Shown here one piece after another: positions 33,479-42,562 of a DNA stretch of 45,806 nucleotides. Under the pieces are notes generated by a model that was not told the origin of the DNA, searched no databases, and saw only the letters and a list, made by a program, of their open reading frames with translations. The stretch is taken from contig JARBTN010000007.1 of the NCBI GenBank assembly GCA_029240195.1, positions 1 to 45,806 of the forward strand. Reading direction: 5' to 3'. Origin of the DNA: Chlamydiales bacterium (GTDB lineage Bacteria > Chlamydiota > Chlamydiia > Chlamydiales > JARBTN01). The position numbers were made by a program, and so were the translations under genes. Positions within the stretch are counted from its first letter, which is position 1; each line of letters opens with the position of its first letter.

Positions 33479-35026
33479 ATGCAGCCCCATCCTTTTTTTT
33501 CCTTTGCCAACCGATCGCAACTTGCCACTGACTCCAGAGAAAACTTTGACCCCATCGAAGGAGAAGAGCTCATGCTCCACCTCCTAAACAGCATCAAGAA
33601 AAAACCCTTAGACACTCAAAGAATTTTAACGCTTTGGAGCCGCACCAAACCCAACCCTTCCCATCCGGCTATGCAAAAGGCGCTGTTGAGATCCTATCTT
33701 CTCCTCATGGATGCGATCCATATGGAGTCGGTCCATGACATGCGCCTCATCGAGCGCTTTAAAAAGATTTGCCCCTCATTTGATGAAAGCTGGCAGAAGG
33801 GATTCATCGAGCTGCTTTTAGAAAAGGGGTCGTTTAAAGAAGTGCTCATTCAAATCCGCTATGTCGTGGGAGAAGATCGCCTTTGGCATCAGGCGCCTCC
33901 TTTGTTATGCTGCGAAAAAGAAGTGAGAAGAGAAATGGGCAAGCTGCCAAAGCCCTGCCTGCTGACTCGAGATCGCCCTAAAGTTTCTTTTTTAGAGTGC
34001 GTCGGCGCCAAAGAGCAGGCGGATTTCACCACTTTGAAAGAGCGCTTCTTGAGCCGCTTTCAAAGAGAGGAGTTAAATCCGCTATTTTCTTGCCTTCTGC
34101 ATCTGCTCTATAAAGCGGAAGATCCCATGACGGGCTTTGCCGCGCTGGAAATACTGGCAGGCTTCTCCGCCCCCCCATTGGAGGCATTTAGCCACGTTTT
34201 GCAAAAGGGGTTGAAAAACCGCTACTACGGCTTAGAGCAGCGGGTAGCTCTTTTAGAGGGATTGCTCTCTTGCGCTAAAGAGGGCTCCATGGCCATCAAG
34301 CTATTTAGCCATTTTTTCGAGCATCTCTTTCAAAATGAAATTGGCTCCTTTTATCGGGACTTTCCCGTCAGCGTTCTCATTGGGATCACCAGCCTCTTTG
34401 AAGAGCACCTCCTCCCCTTGAGAAAAGATCACGCTTCAGCCTATCAAAAATTGGCTGCGATCTACGCCAGGCTGGCCCTAGAGCCGCTCGATTTCAATCA
34501 GATCCACCTAGATTTTGCCCTATGGCCAATCAACAGTCCACATCAGCTGGCCGATGGCTACTTGGAGCTTGTGACCTATTTCAGCAATCAAGCCGATTAC
34601 TTTCGTGGACGCCTATCCTTGGGCGATATCAAGTCCAAGTTGATGAGGCAGGCGCTCCGCTCCTTTGCCTCAAAAGCCAGAGAGCTGGCCAAAAAGCCTC
34701 TGCGCGCGCTCAACGACCCCTCGACGCTTGTCAAAGAACAGGTGGTGTTGACAGCTCTTCTCTTTGCCCAAAACGTGCTCCAGCAAGACGCCGATTCGCT
34801 CATCTCCTTAGAGGTGAATACTACCCTCCGCGGGCTAGATTCCATCGACTTAAACGGCAGCACCCTATCTAGGGCCTCCACCTACACCTGTTTCCACCTG
34901 CTCCGAGGAAAATGGATCATCTCCTCATCAACGCCTCAAGCCCTCGCCTTTTTTATGCAAAAAATGCCCGCCCAATTAAAATATAAACCGCTCAGCGAGC
35001 GCTCTTTGCAAATTTTAAGGGAGTAG
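33479..35026 (+). CDS. Unknown protein, 515 aa
   Basis: A soluble, mostly helical protein starting MQPHPFFSFANRSQLATDSR, with GAGGA 6 bases upstream of the ATG. It has no signal peptide, membrane helix or catalytic motif I recognise. Leucine-rich helical pairs such as FSCLLHLLYKAEDPMTGFAALEIL and LEQRVALLEGLLSCAKEGSMAIKLF suggest an alpha-solenoid (TPR- or HEAT-like) fold, though the repeat consensus is not clear. The palindromic element lies immediately upstream. It is followed, in the same direction after 186 bases, by the 880-residue unknown. An Inc- or effector-like role is not supported by any visible feature. Confidence 0.78.
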   Translation: MQPHPFFSFANRSQLATDSRENFDPIEGEELMLHLLNSIKKKPLDTQRILTLWSRTKPNPSHPAMQKALLRSYLLLMDAIHMESVHDMRLIERFKKICPSFDESWQKGFIELLLEKGSFKEVLIQIRYVVGEDRLWHQAPPLLCCEKEVRREMGKLPKPCLLTRDRPKVSFLECVGAKEQADFTTLKERFLSRFQREELNPLFSCLLHLLYKAEDPMTGFAALEILAGFSAPPLEAFSHVLQKGLKNRYYGLEQRVALLEGLLSCAKEGSMAIKLFSHFFEHLFQNEIGSFYRDFPVSVLIGITSLFEEHLLPLRKDHASAYQKLAAIYARLALEPLDFNQIHLDFALWPINSPHQLADGYLELVTYFSNQADYFRGRLSLGDIKSKLMRQALRSFASKARELAKKPLRALNDPSTLVKEQVVLTALLFAQNVLQQDADSLISLEVNTTLRGLDSIDLNGSTLSRASTYTCFHLLRGKWIISSSTPQALAFFMQKMPAQLKYKPLSERSLQILRE

Positions 35027-35154
35027 CCCTTTTCCAGGTTTGGGGGCTGAAGGCATTTTTAGCCCTCTTCTCTCAATCACCCGCTAAAAATATTTTTAAT
35101 TATAAAAATCATCTAAAACCTCGTAGAGATAGAAAAAATTAGTCTTCTTTTTTT

Positions 35155-35197
35155 AATTTTTTAGATCAGGTATGATTTCTAACCGATCTAAAAAATT
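35155..35197. promoter_or_regulatory. Perfect inverted repeat in the leader of the 880-aa gene
   Basis: AATTTTTTAGATC (35155-35167) and GATCTAAAAAATT (35185-35197) are perfectly complementary 13-base arms around a 17-base loop that holds TATGAT (35170-35175), a possible -10. It ends 15 bases before the start codon. It can act as an operator or as a 5' mRNA hairpin. With A-runs and T-runs on the two sides it could also stop transcription coming from upstream. Confidence 0.6.
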
Positions 35198-35212
35198 GAA
35201 AAGAGAATCACT

Positions 35213-37855
35213 ATGCCGCCCATCAATTTTCCAAGAGCCTCCCCTTTTGCAAGCTCCCTGCCCCAACCGCCCAAAAAAGAAGAGTGTCAAGCAGCGACAT
35301 TGGCCCAAGCAAACCTTAGCAAACTTGCCATAGAAGAGGCGGCAGCGCCAAAAAAAAAGCGCCGATTTAAAAGAGCTCAAGGGGAAAAAATCGCTCAGGC
35401 AGCGTGCTCTTCCTGGCCAAAGAAAGATCCCGCTGCCAGCGCCCAAGACGACCTTTTTAAAGTGAAAGAACAGTTTCAAAAGCTGGCTTATAAGCTAGAA
35501 CCCGATTTTACAGCGCAGCTAGGCTTAAAGATTAGCCATTTTGCCAACATATCCCTGCATCGAATGGGCACTTTTGTCTATCTGTTCTTCTTTATAGAAG
35601 GGGTTAAAATGCTTCCCAAAGGGCCTCTTCCTCAAAAAAGGCTCTTCTTCTATCGCTTTCTCTACGAGCTGAATTACAAAAAAAATACGCGCACAGGCTA
35701 TGCCTTCTTGGAAAATTTAGCCGACGACATTTTAGACCCTGTAAACAAAGCGAAGTGGAAAAAAAGTTTGCGTTTTCTCACCTGTTTTTCCCTTTGGTTA
35801 GAGATTGGCCTGACCTATGACTTGCAAGTACAGAGCACAAAAGAGAGGCTAAACGCCTCCCTCCCTATCTCCAAGCAGCAACATATCTTTGCCAGACTCT
35901 ACCTAGAGCTCATCGATTTCTTAGGCCAAATCCAAAAAAATAACCAACTCAGTTTGAAAGAGCTGGAATATAGCGCATGCGAAGCTTTCAATTCCCAAAG
36001 TTTAAGGCAAAGGAAGGGAAAAGGCAGACCAAGCTTGCTTCTCACCGATGACGTGAGAAAATTTTTAAATAACAAGCGCTGCTGCTACTTAAGCCAGCAA
36101 AGGCGCCTTCTGGTGACAGAAAAGCACTTAAAAGAACTATCAGCCCTTTGTTGCAATGAAGATCCACTGGCGCTTTTAGCATCGATGCGCCTGCATCAAG
36201 CCATCCAGGGGCAGACAAGCCTAGTCAAGCAAATCATTTTAACCATTGCCCATGAGAGCTATGAAGAACTAGATCGCATCAGCCAGCTCAAACAAGAGAT
36301 CTCTTTAGCACGCAATCGAGACCTTTCGGAGGAACTTCTGCTGTTAGATATCTCCTCAAGGATGGCTGAAATCTATATCTTTTCCCTGGGCGAGCCCATC
36401 TTGGCAGCTCACGAGCAGCAAAATCAAAGGGCGCAGCCTCTTAACGATCTCTCTTTAGACGACCGGGACTTAATCAAGAGAAGCCGAGCTTTAAAGAAAA
36501 AGGAGACTCAAAAAAAAGAGGCGGCAGCAAAAAAACAAAGCGAGAAGCGCCCCTTAAAGAGAAAAGAGGTGAAAAAGGTCAAGATCGGCCAAGGGATCCC
36601 CCCTCTTATACAGCCAAAAGGAGAAGAGCCCTGCCTCCCCTTCTCTTTAGCTGTAACGAGCCGGCTGAATCGACGTTTTCGAACAAATCCCCTCGATTTC
36701 AATGGGCTCTCCCATTGCTCAGAAAAGGAGATCTTCGCCTTTGACAGCAGCTTACACCTCTACCATTTTGAACGGGCCTGGGAGCTTTTTTGCTTAGAGC
36801 GCGAAAAGGGGGCCACAGCCGCCTTTCAGACCCTTTCGCAAATCATCCTTTACCATCTAGGGCTGGCCAATGAGCAGCTCCTAACCCCCCTATATATTGC
36901 CAAGTGTCAAGGCGAGGTCACGCATGATATTGCTTATATGTCAAAGGAACTGGCCTTTGCTAGGGAGTTGCCCCTCTCTCCCATCGTTGGCATCAACCGC
37001 GCCAGCATTGCCTTTCGCTATCCCAAGTCCCACTACCGGCAGCTAAAAGAGCAGAGGCAGCAAGTGCCCAAGGGGCTCTTTTTCATGCAAGAGTCTCTTC
37101 CCTTGACAAACACCCCCTTCCTCTTTCAGATGCTGGAGGAATTAGCCAAAGAGGGGCTCAACCACTTTAGCGAATGCCTGCGGCTTTTCGACCCTAAAAA
37201 GCCCCGCTTTGAGAAGGGAACAGAGGGGGCCGGCGCCCCGGGCCCAGAAGAGAGCGGGCGGCAGCCCCTCTTCACAGAGTTTGCCCTCCCCTCGCCCCCG
37301 GCATTGCCGTTAAAAGAGGAGGGGGAGAGCTTGACCTGCCTACAAGAGGAACTTGCCAAACTAGAATTTCCATTAGAAGCCCTATTTGCTAAAGTTCTTT
37401 CTCTCATCAAAGCCTACCCCCACCAGCGCTTTTACTCCTTTTACCTCCAAGCCATCACCTTGCGCGGGCAATATGCAGTTGAAAACTTGCTGAGCGCCAT
37501 CGGTGCGCGGCAAGGCCTGTACTTTCGCAGCCACGCCTTCAGCGACTACGACGCCCTCTATGGGGTGAGAGCAAACCTTTCAGAAGGGGCCAAAAAAGGG
37601 TGGGAGTACTGCGACTTAAAAAAAAGCAGTGACTACCCCTTCTGGTCGCTTTATAATAAGCGGGCAAAGAGCTCTTCTTTCTTGCAAGACCTTTGGGTCT
37701 GCTATGCCCTCTCGCATGAGGCGATGACCGCCGGCGAGGGCTTTTTATCGAAAGAGTCCTCTTTTCAACTGCTGGAAAAGAAAAGAGACCTCTTAGAAGA
37801 AGTCAGCTGGCAAGTGACGAGCCTACTCAAAGAGGTATGCGCTCAATTATTTTAA
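35213..37855 (+). CDS. Unknown large protein, 880 aa
   Basis: It starts MPPINFPRASPFASSLPQPP, with AAGAGAA upstream of the ATG as a weak ribosome site. The first 80 residues are Pro/Ala/Lys-rich with a basic patch (PKKKRRFKRAQGEK, about 47-60). Residues 80-410 are helical. A strongly basic coiled stretch of Lys/Glu/Arg (KKKETQKKEAAAKKQSEKRP and on, about 424-460) forms a linker to a second half with a Gly/Pro linker near 665-690. No signal peptide, membrane helix or known motif is seen. The basic patches could bind nucleic acid or act as nuclear-localisation-like signals in a host, but this is speculation. The next gene starts 35 bases downstream, so the two may form an operon. Confidence 0.78.
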   Translation: MPPINFPRASPFASSLPQPPKKEECQAATLAQANLSKLAIEEAAAPKKKRRFKRAQGEKIAQAACSSWPKKDPAASAQDDLFKVKEQFQKLAYKLEPDFTAQLGLKISHFANISLHRMGTFVYLFFFIEGVKMLPKGPLPQKRLFFYRFLYELNYKKNTRTGYAFLENLADDILDPVNKAKWKKSLRFLTCFSLWLEIGLTYDLQVQSTKERLNASLPISKQQHIFARLYLELIDFLGQIQKNNQLSLKELEYSACEAFNSQSLRQRKGKGRPSLLLTDDVRKFLNNKRCCYLSQQRRLLVTEKHLKELSALCCNEDPLALLASMRLHQAIQGQTSLVKQIILTIAHESYEELDRISQLKQEISLARNRDLSEELLLLDISSRMAEIYIFSLGEPILAAHEQQNQRAQPLNDLSLDDRDLIKRSRALKKKETQKKEAAAKKQSEKRPLKRKEVKKVKIGQGIPPLIQPKGEEPCLPFSLAVTSRLNRRFRTNPLDFNGLSHCSEKEIFAFDSSLHLYHFERAWELFCLEREKGATAAFQTLSQIILYHLGLANEQLLTPLYIAKCQGEVTHDIAYMSKELAFARELPLSPIVGINRASIAFRYPKSHYRQLKEQRQQVPKGLFFMQESLPLTNTPFLFQMLEELAKEGLNHFSECLRLFDPKKPRFEKGTEGAGAPGPEESGRQPLFTEFALPSPPALPLKEEGESLTCLQEELAKLEFPLEALFAKVLSLIKAYPHQRFYSFYLQAITLRGQYAVENLLSAIGARQGLYFRSHAFSDYDALYGVRANLSEGAKKGWEYCDLKKSSDYPFWSLYNKRAKSSSFLQDLWVCYALSHEAMTAGEGFLSKESSFQLLEKKRDLLEEVSWQVTSLLKEVCAQLF

Positions 37856-37890
37856 CTTTCTTCTAATCTACACTCTGAAATAGGAACTGT

Positions 37891-38796
37891 ATGTTGCGCC
37901 CAATTTTTATATCCCTTTGCCTCATGGCCTCTTTTTCACCGCTTCTCCCCCAACTGATTGAAGGAAAAGAAGCGACGCTCGAAGAGAGCCTCTCCCTGGA
38001 AGCCATCTTTCAAAACCCCTTTGAAGAGTCAGCTTTTTTGCTGCTGAGCGACCACAGCGTCTATCTCATCGATAGAGACTGGGACTTGCTGCAAGTGGGC
38101 GATCGCTTAAAGCTGGAAGGAGATCGATTGCATTGGCTTGAGCGCACGGTCGACCTTCAGCCGACTTTAGTTCAGGTGAAAGGGGTCTCTCGCATTAAAG
38201 AGGCGGCGCCCTTGCCGGTCTACTCCAGCGAAATGGGCGAAGAAGGGACTTTGTTTAGAACGGCTGTCTTAGAAAATAATGAGGTCTATGCCATAGCATG
38301 TGACTCTTCCCAACATTTCAATTGGCAAAGGGATGACCTCCTCTTCATCATCAAAAATGAAAACACGGAATACCCTCCCTATTACCTATTAAATATCTCG
38401 CAAGGCTCTTCATATTCCGCAGAGAGCAATCTGCTCGGGCAGGCGACACACTCCTTTTCCTATACAGGCTGCATTAAAAACGGCAAGAAAATGGAGCTGG
38501 AAGACGCAAATCGCTGGAACGTGGCCCCTTTTTGCCAAGAGAGAGCGCGCTCTTGGTCAGAAAATGAGCCGCTCCTCCTCATCGACCATTGTCTAACCCC
38601 TCAAGAATTTCTGGGTTTAGAGGAAACTTTGTTCGACGGCACTTTCATCGATGATTGCATCTTAGAGGAATGGGTCGAGGCTTGGCATGAATGGCTTTTT
38701 GGAGAAGACCTCAAGCTGCGCACCGTGTTAAATGTGGCCCGGCAAGAGATCGTTCACGTTTGGATCCTAGAGAGCGATCTAACAAATGCGCCGTAG
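37891..38796 (+). CDS. Predicted exported protein of unknown function, 301 aa
   Basis: The N-terminus MLRPIFISLCLMASFSPLLPQ is a good Sec-type signal peptide (about 1-25, with IEGKEA just after), with AGGA 6 bases before the ATG. The mature protein is acidic, with aromatic-rich strands (SAFLLLSDHSVYLIDRDWDLL; DRLKLEGDRLHWLERTVDL) that suggest beta structure, and four cysteines (IACDSS, TGCIKN, PFCQER, DHCLTP) that could form disulfides in the periplasm. I do not recognise a family. It is 35 bases after the 880-residue gene and is followed by a strong terminator. Confidence 0.75.
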   Translation: MLRPIFISLCLMASFSPLLPQLIEGKEATLEESLSLEAIFQNPFEESAFLLLSDHSVYLIDRDWDLLQVGDRLKLEGDRLHWLERTVDLQPTLVQVKGVSRIKEAAPLPVYSSEMGEEGTLFRTAVLENNEVYAIACDSSQHFNWQRDDLLFIIKNENTEYPPYYLLNISQGSSYSAESNLLGQATHSFSYTGCIKNGKKMELEDANRWNVAPFCQERARSWSENEPLLLIDHCLTPQEFLGLEETLFDGTFIDDCILEEWVEAWHEWLFGEDLKLRTVLNVARQEIVHVWILESDLTNAP

Positions 38797-38821
38797 GCAT
38801 TCGCCTAGCTGAAGATTAGAG

Positions 38822-38870
38822 GCAAAAGGGCCCATTGACCATCTGTCAAGGGCCCTTTTGCATTTTGGCC
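38822..38870 (+). terminator. Intrinsic terminator after the exported protein gene
   Basis: GCAAAAGGGCCC (38822-38833) pairs perfectly with GGGCCCTTTTGC (38850-38861), with an inner TTGAC/GTCAA extension, followed by ATTTT. Confidence 0.85.
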
Positions 38871-39113
38871 CTTTAAAAATTTTGATTTGCTTTTTTTTCT
38901 AAAAGCGTTAATCTTTAACTGTCTCTTAACCTAGGAGATAGGATAAAAACAGGTTTTTATTGCCCGCATCGAAGTGAAGTTCAACTCAGCTTCATTTGCC
39001 GCTTAAAAATTGCAGCTTAGAAATCTCCGGCCTCTGCCTTTGATCACGAGAGTCGGTCACTAAGCCTTCAAAATTCCATTCAATAACACCTATCCATTTA
39101 AAGGAGTGATGTT

Positions 39114-39593
39114 ATGAGTCTCAAAAATTGGATCCCAACCCCTTTCAACGAAAATATCTTTGCCGAAGAGGACCTCTTTCGCAATGCACCCTGGAACAGA
39201 CCCCAGCAAAGTCTGCTGCGGAATTTATTTCCAGAATTGCTCATGGAGCGAGATTCAGCTGACCTGGCCCTCGATATGTATGAGGAAAAAGGACACTTGG
39301 TGGTCGAAATGAATCTGCCGGGCATTGACCCCGAAAATATTCAAGTGTCGGTCGAGGGCAACACGCTGAATGTCTCAGGAGATGTCAAGGAAGATACGGA
39401 AAAAAAAGACCGCAATTACTACCGCAGGCAAATTAAGCGAGGTTCTTTTGAAAGACGATTGGCTCTGCCCTATGAAGTGCAAGCCGAGCAAGCTGCGGCT
39501 GAATATAGAGATGGGATTTTAAAAATTCAAATTCCCAAAACAAAGGCGACATCCAGCAAACGGGTAGAAGTCAAAAAAGTCAGCCAGCAGTAA
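39114..39593 (+). CDS. Hsp20-family small heat shock protein
   Basis: 159 residues. The alpha-crystallin domain spans about 52-150: ALDMYEEKGHLVVEMNLPGI, then PENIQVSVEGNTLNVSGDVK, the conserved RSFERRLALP-type stretch (GSFERRLALPYEV), and the signature DGILKIQIPKTKA near the end. The N-terminal 45 residues include LKNWIPTPFNENIF and DLFRNAPWN, typical of the variable oligomerisation arm. It is an ATP-independent holdase for unfolding proteins. AAAGGAG lies 7 bases before the ATG. The 317-base upstream region shows no CIRCE element (TTAGCACTC-type), so HrcA control is not supported by sequence. It is probably monocistronic. Confidence 0.95.
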   Translation: MSLKNWIPTPFNENIFAEEDLFRNAPWNRPQQSLLRNLFPELLMERDSADLALDMYEEKGHLVVEMNLPGIDPENIQVSVEGNTLNVSGDVKEDTEKKDRNYYRRQIKRGSFERRLALPYEVQAEQAAAEYRDGILKIQIPKTKATSSKRVEVKKVSQQ

Positions 39594-39613
39594 TTTTTCC
39601 TGAGCACCTCGTC

Positions 39614-39654
39614 AAAGCCTTTTTCGATCCTTGGAAAAGGCTTTTCTTTTTTTT
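39614..39654 (+). terminator. Intrinsic terminator of the hsp20 gene
   Basis: AAGCCTTTT and AAAAGGCTT form a stem across CGATCCTTGG, followed by TTCTTTTTTTT. Confidence 0.85.
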
Positions 39655-39662
39655 AACCCGAC

Positions 39663-40115
39663 TCACTTATTTGGCCACGCCTGATACATCTTTTGATAGA
39701 GAGGGTCGTTCCAGGCGTCCAGATAGCGGCGGCGAAAGATGGCCGCCGCTTTGGCCTTCTCGCTCGTCATGGCATCCTCTTCTTGCGCCAAGACCTGCTC
39801 TTGCTGGCCATATTTGCGGCCTGTGCGATGGTTTGCATAGCGCCTGGCCCGCGTCCAGCCCATCATCAAAAACTTGCGGCACATGTCGGCGCCAACAAAG
39901 TCTTGCCCCTCTAAGTATTCTTGAAAGCGCGCGTAGATGGCTTCGGAAGATTGCCGAGCAATTTCTTCTGTCTTAAAACGCCAAAGGGGACAAATCTGCG
40001 ATTTGTAAGGCTCGGCCATCAACACGCCTTGCTCCCCCTTGCCAATTTTATAGAGGCCTGGCTGCTTGGAAAAATCCACATTTCGATAAGCGTCGGCATA
40101 GGATGTATCGCCCAT
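39663..40115 (-). CDS. DUF4385 domain-containing protein
   Basis: 150 residues, the usual length. The family pattern is complete: YADAYRNVDFSKQPGLYKIG (about 6-25), GKGEQGVLMAEPYKSQICPLWRF, FVGADMCRKFLMMGWTRARRYANH and the RYLDAWNDPLYQKMY tail. The biochemical role of DUF4385 proteins is not known; they occur in scattered bacteria and some phages. GAGGAGG precedes the ATG. It lies convergent with hsp20 and divergent from the NADH dehydrogenase gene; it looks like a single-gene unit. Confidence 0.85.
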   Translation of the reverse strand: MGDTSYADAYRNVDFSKQPGLYKIGKGEQGVLMAEPYKSQICPLWRFKTEEIARQSSEAIYARFQEYLEGQDFVGADMCRKFLMMGWTRARRYANHRTGRKYGQQEQVLAQEEDAMTSEKAKAAAIFRRRYLDAWNDPLYQKMYQAWPNK

Positions 40116-40308
40116 CTTTTCCTCCTCGTTTTAAGCTCTGCATAAAAGGAAGTTTAGAAAAGCCCCTTTTTTTACACCACAAAACTTGGCATCACCCATT
40201 TGAAAAAATGGCTAAACCGCCCAGGAACAGATGCCGATCTTTAGCGCAAGCGATCAGTTGACAGCAAGTCAACGCATGAGCAATGGGATGATTAGATTGG
40301 GAGAAAAG

Positions 40309-41562
40309 ATGATGAGTCCTATAAAAAAGGTGATAGTCATTGGCGGCGGATTTGGCGGCGTCTACGCAGCACGGCGGCTGATGAAAAATCCTCAACTGGA
40401 AGTGACGCTCATCAGCAAAACAAACCACTACCTCTTTCAGCCATTGCTCTACCAGATGGCGACGGCCACCTTATCGGATATGGAGATAGCGACTCCCTTG
40501 CGCGACATCTTCTCCAATCACCCTAATTTAAAGATTGTGCTCGATGAAGTGAGCGATATCGATAAAGACAAGCGGTCAGTCACTTTGAGCGACGGCCAAA
40601 AGATGGGCTATGACGCTCTCATCTTAGCCGTCGGGGCAAGCCAGTCATATTTTGGCCACCCTGAATGGGAGCAATATGCTCCCGGGCTAAAGACGTTGAA
40701 TGATGCCCAAATGATCAAAAATAAAGTCCTCCTTGCCCTGGAAGAAGGCGAATTGGAGGCCATCAAAACAAATCAGCCGCAGCAGGTGACCTTTGTCATC
40801 GTCGGGGGCGGACCGACTGGTGTCGAGCTGGCCGGCGCCATCAGCGAGATCACCCGCCATACCTTGCTCAAAAATTTTCGCCACCTCGGCTCCGAGCAGG
40901 TCAAAATCATCTTAGTCAATGCCGGAGAGCGTCTGCTACAAGACTTTAAGCCAAAGCTCTCCCTTTATGCCGAGAAGGCTTTGGAGAAGATGCAGGTAGA
41001 AGTGCTCAATCAGACCAAAGTCACGGCTATTCATGCCACAGGGGTGGAGACGACTAAAAGGTTCATCGCCAGCAAAGCTGTCTTATGGGCGGCTGGCAAT
41101 CAAGCTTCCCCCTTATTGCAGGCATTGAAGACCCCTTTAGATGCACAAGGGCGTGCCATTGTCGATGGAAGTTTAAACCTTCCCGGCCACAAAGAGATCT
41201 TTGTCATTGGCGATGCTGCTTGCTGCCAAGACTCTGAGGGAATCCCCCTCCCCGGTTTGGCTCCCGTGGCGATGCAACAAGGCGTTTATGCGGCAAAATG
41301 CATCGAACAAGGCCTCCCCTCTCATAAAAAGCCTTTTCACTATGTTGACAAAGGGAAAGCTGCCACAATCGGCAATTTAAAGGCCATCATTGAAATTGGC
41401 AAACTATCTTTTACCGGCCTTTTAGGGTGGCTTGTCTGGTCGGGCATCCATATCGCCTATCTAGCAGGATGGAGCACGCAGCTGATGGTGATGAGGGAGT
41501 GGTTCCGCTGGTATTTCTTTTGGAAAAAGGGCAACGGCTTAATTACAAAGCAAAAGAAATAA
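40309..41562 (+). CDS. ndh: Type II NADH dehydrogenase (NDH-2)
   Basis: 417 residues from the ATG at 40309 (MMSPIKKVIVIGGGFGGVYA). This start follows GGGAG at 5 bases and puts the FAD motif at the usual distance from the N-terminus; an in-frame ATG at 40231 with AGGA upstream would add 26 residues. The first Rossmann motif GGGFGGVYAAR binds FAD; FVIVGGGPTGVELAGAI (about 165) binds NADH. WAAGNQASPLL and EIFVIGDAACCQD are typical NDH-2 segments, and the C-terminal helices (FTGLLGWLVWSGIHIAYLAG) anchor it to the inner membrane. It passes electrons from NADH to quinone without pumping ions. It is monocistronic by position; no terminator is evident. Confidence 0.94.
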   Translation: MMSPIKKVIVIGGGFGGVYAARRLMKNPQLEVTLISKTNHYLFQPLLYQMATATLSDMEIATPLRDIFSNHPNLKIVLDEVSDIDKDKRSVTLSDGQKMGYDALILAVGASQSYFGHPEWEQYAPGLKTLNDAQMIKNKVLLALEEGELEAIKTNQPQQVTFVIVGGGPTGVELAGAISEITRHTLLKNFRHLGSEQVKIILVNAGERLLQDFKPKLSLYAEKALEKMQVEVLNQTKVTAIHATGVETTKRFIASKAVLWAAGNQASPLLQALKTPLDAQGRAIVDGSLNLPGHKEIFVIGDAACCQDSEGIPLPGLAPVAMQQGVYAAKCIEQGLPSHKKPFHYVDKGKAATIGNLKAIIEIGKLSFTGLLGWLVWSGIHIAYLAGWSTQLMVMREWFRWYFFWKKGNGLITKQKK

Positions 41563-41663
41563 AAGCGAAGCGGCAATCACTTCCGATACTTCATCTTCCA
41601 CCCTGCTGCAAAGTAGGTGTGGGAGTCAAATGCATTTTAAAATGAAGATTTATATCTTTCCTC

Positions 41664-41693
41664 TTGAAATTTTCTAAATCACCCCGGTTAAAT
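41664..41693 (+). promoter_or_regulatory. Candidate promoter of the aspartate kinase-like gene
   Basis: TTGAAA (41664-41669), 18 bases, TTAAAT (41688-41693), 36 bases before the start codon. Confidence 0.4.
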
Positions 41694-41729
41694 ATCCCCT
41701 AATAAACTTAAGTTACCTGTGATCGCACC

Positions 41730-42554
41730 ATGCCTAAGTCTTTAGTCGATGATCAAACGCTCGTCATGAAATTTGGCGGCGCCTCTGTCAGGACGCCCCA
41801 GCATTTTTCTTTAATCGCCGACTTAATTGTCGAAAGGAAGAAGTCCTTTCCCCGGCTTGTCGTCTGCGTCAGCGCCATGGGAAACACGACAAACAGCCTC
41901 ATCTCCTTGGCTAAAGAAGTGCACCCAGAGCCGCCAAGGCGCGAGCTCGATATGCTGGTCAGCGTCGGCGAGCGCATCAGCATCTCCTTGCTAGCGATGG
42001 CTCTTGCCAGTAAAGGGGAGGAAGCTGTCAGCTTCACAGGCAGCCAATCGGGCATCATCACCGATGAAGAGCATTGGGATGCCAAAATTATCGACGTACG
42101 GCCAATCCGCCCTCTACAAGTGCTCGAAGAGGGCAAAATTGCCATCGTCGCCGGTTTCCAAGGCGTCAGCCGCACTAAAGAGATCACCACGCTCGGGCGC
42201 GGCGGATCGGACACCACAGCCGTAGCTCTAGGCATTGCTTTGCGCGCGCAGCAAATCGAATTTTATAAGGATGTGGCGGGCATTTTTGAGAGAGACCCCA
42301 AAGTTTTTCAAGAAGCCATGAGTTTTTCTCATTTAAATTACGATGAAGCCTTGAGTATTGTTGAATCAGGCGCTAAAGTATTATCTAAGCGCTGCTTGAA
42401 TTTAGCGAAGCTAAACGGCATTCCTCTCTACATCTCAAGTTTTCTTCCAGAAGAGAAGGGGGGGACTTATGTCTACGACCCTAGGATCTCTAGGCAACCG
42501 CGCGGGTTCTATGAAGAAAACGCGTGTTCACCTTTAAACCTTTTTGCCCCTTAA
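41730..42554 (+). CDS. Aspartate kinase-like protein without ACT domains
   Basis: 274 residues holding only the amino-acid-kinase catalytic domain: VMKFGGASVRTP (about 12-23) for phosphate binding, VVCVSAMGNTTNSLI, ELDMLVSVGERIS, FTGSQSGIITD, IAIVAGFQGV, TTLGRGGSDTTAVALG (about 152-167), and DVAGIFERDPKVF. Typical LysC proteins are about 400-450 residues with two C-terminal ACT domains that bind lysine or threonine; here the protein ends soon after GGTYVYDPRI. If active it would phosphorylate aspartate, the first step to lysine, diaminopimelate, methionine and threonine, without classical ACT feedback. No clear ribosome site is seen before the ATG. It is 8 bases before the next gene's start. 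Confidence 0.9.
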   Translation: MPKSLVDDQTLVMKFGGASVRTPQHFSLIADLIVERKKSFPRLVVCVSAMGNTTNSLISLAKEVHPEPPRRELDMLVSVGERISISLLAMALASKGEEAVSFTGSQSGIITDEEHWDAKIIDVRPIRPLQVLEEGKIAIVAGFQGVSRTKEITTLGRGGSDTTAVALGIALRAQQIEFYKDVAGIFERDPKVFQEAMSFSHLNYDEALSIVESGAKVLSKRCLNLAKLNGIPLYISSFLPEEKGGTYVYDPRISRQPRGFYEENACSPLNLFAP

Positions 42555-42562
42555 GGCCACCT

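Noticed and set aside
38871-39113. CIRCE/HrcA operator before hsp20
   Set aside because: I looked for TTAGCACTC-N9-GAGTGCTAA and found no recognisable half-site pair.
40231-40308. Upstream in-frame ATG for the NADH dehydrogenase
   Set aside because: It would put 26 extra non-conserved residues before the FAD-binding motif; the ATG at 40309 has a better ribosome site and family-like spacing.
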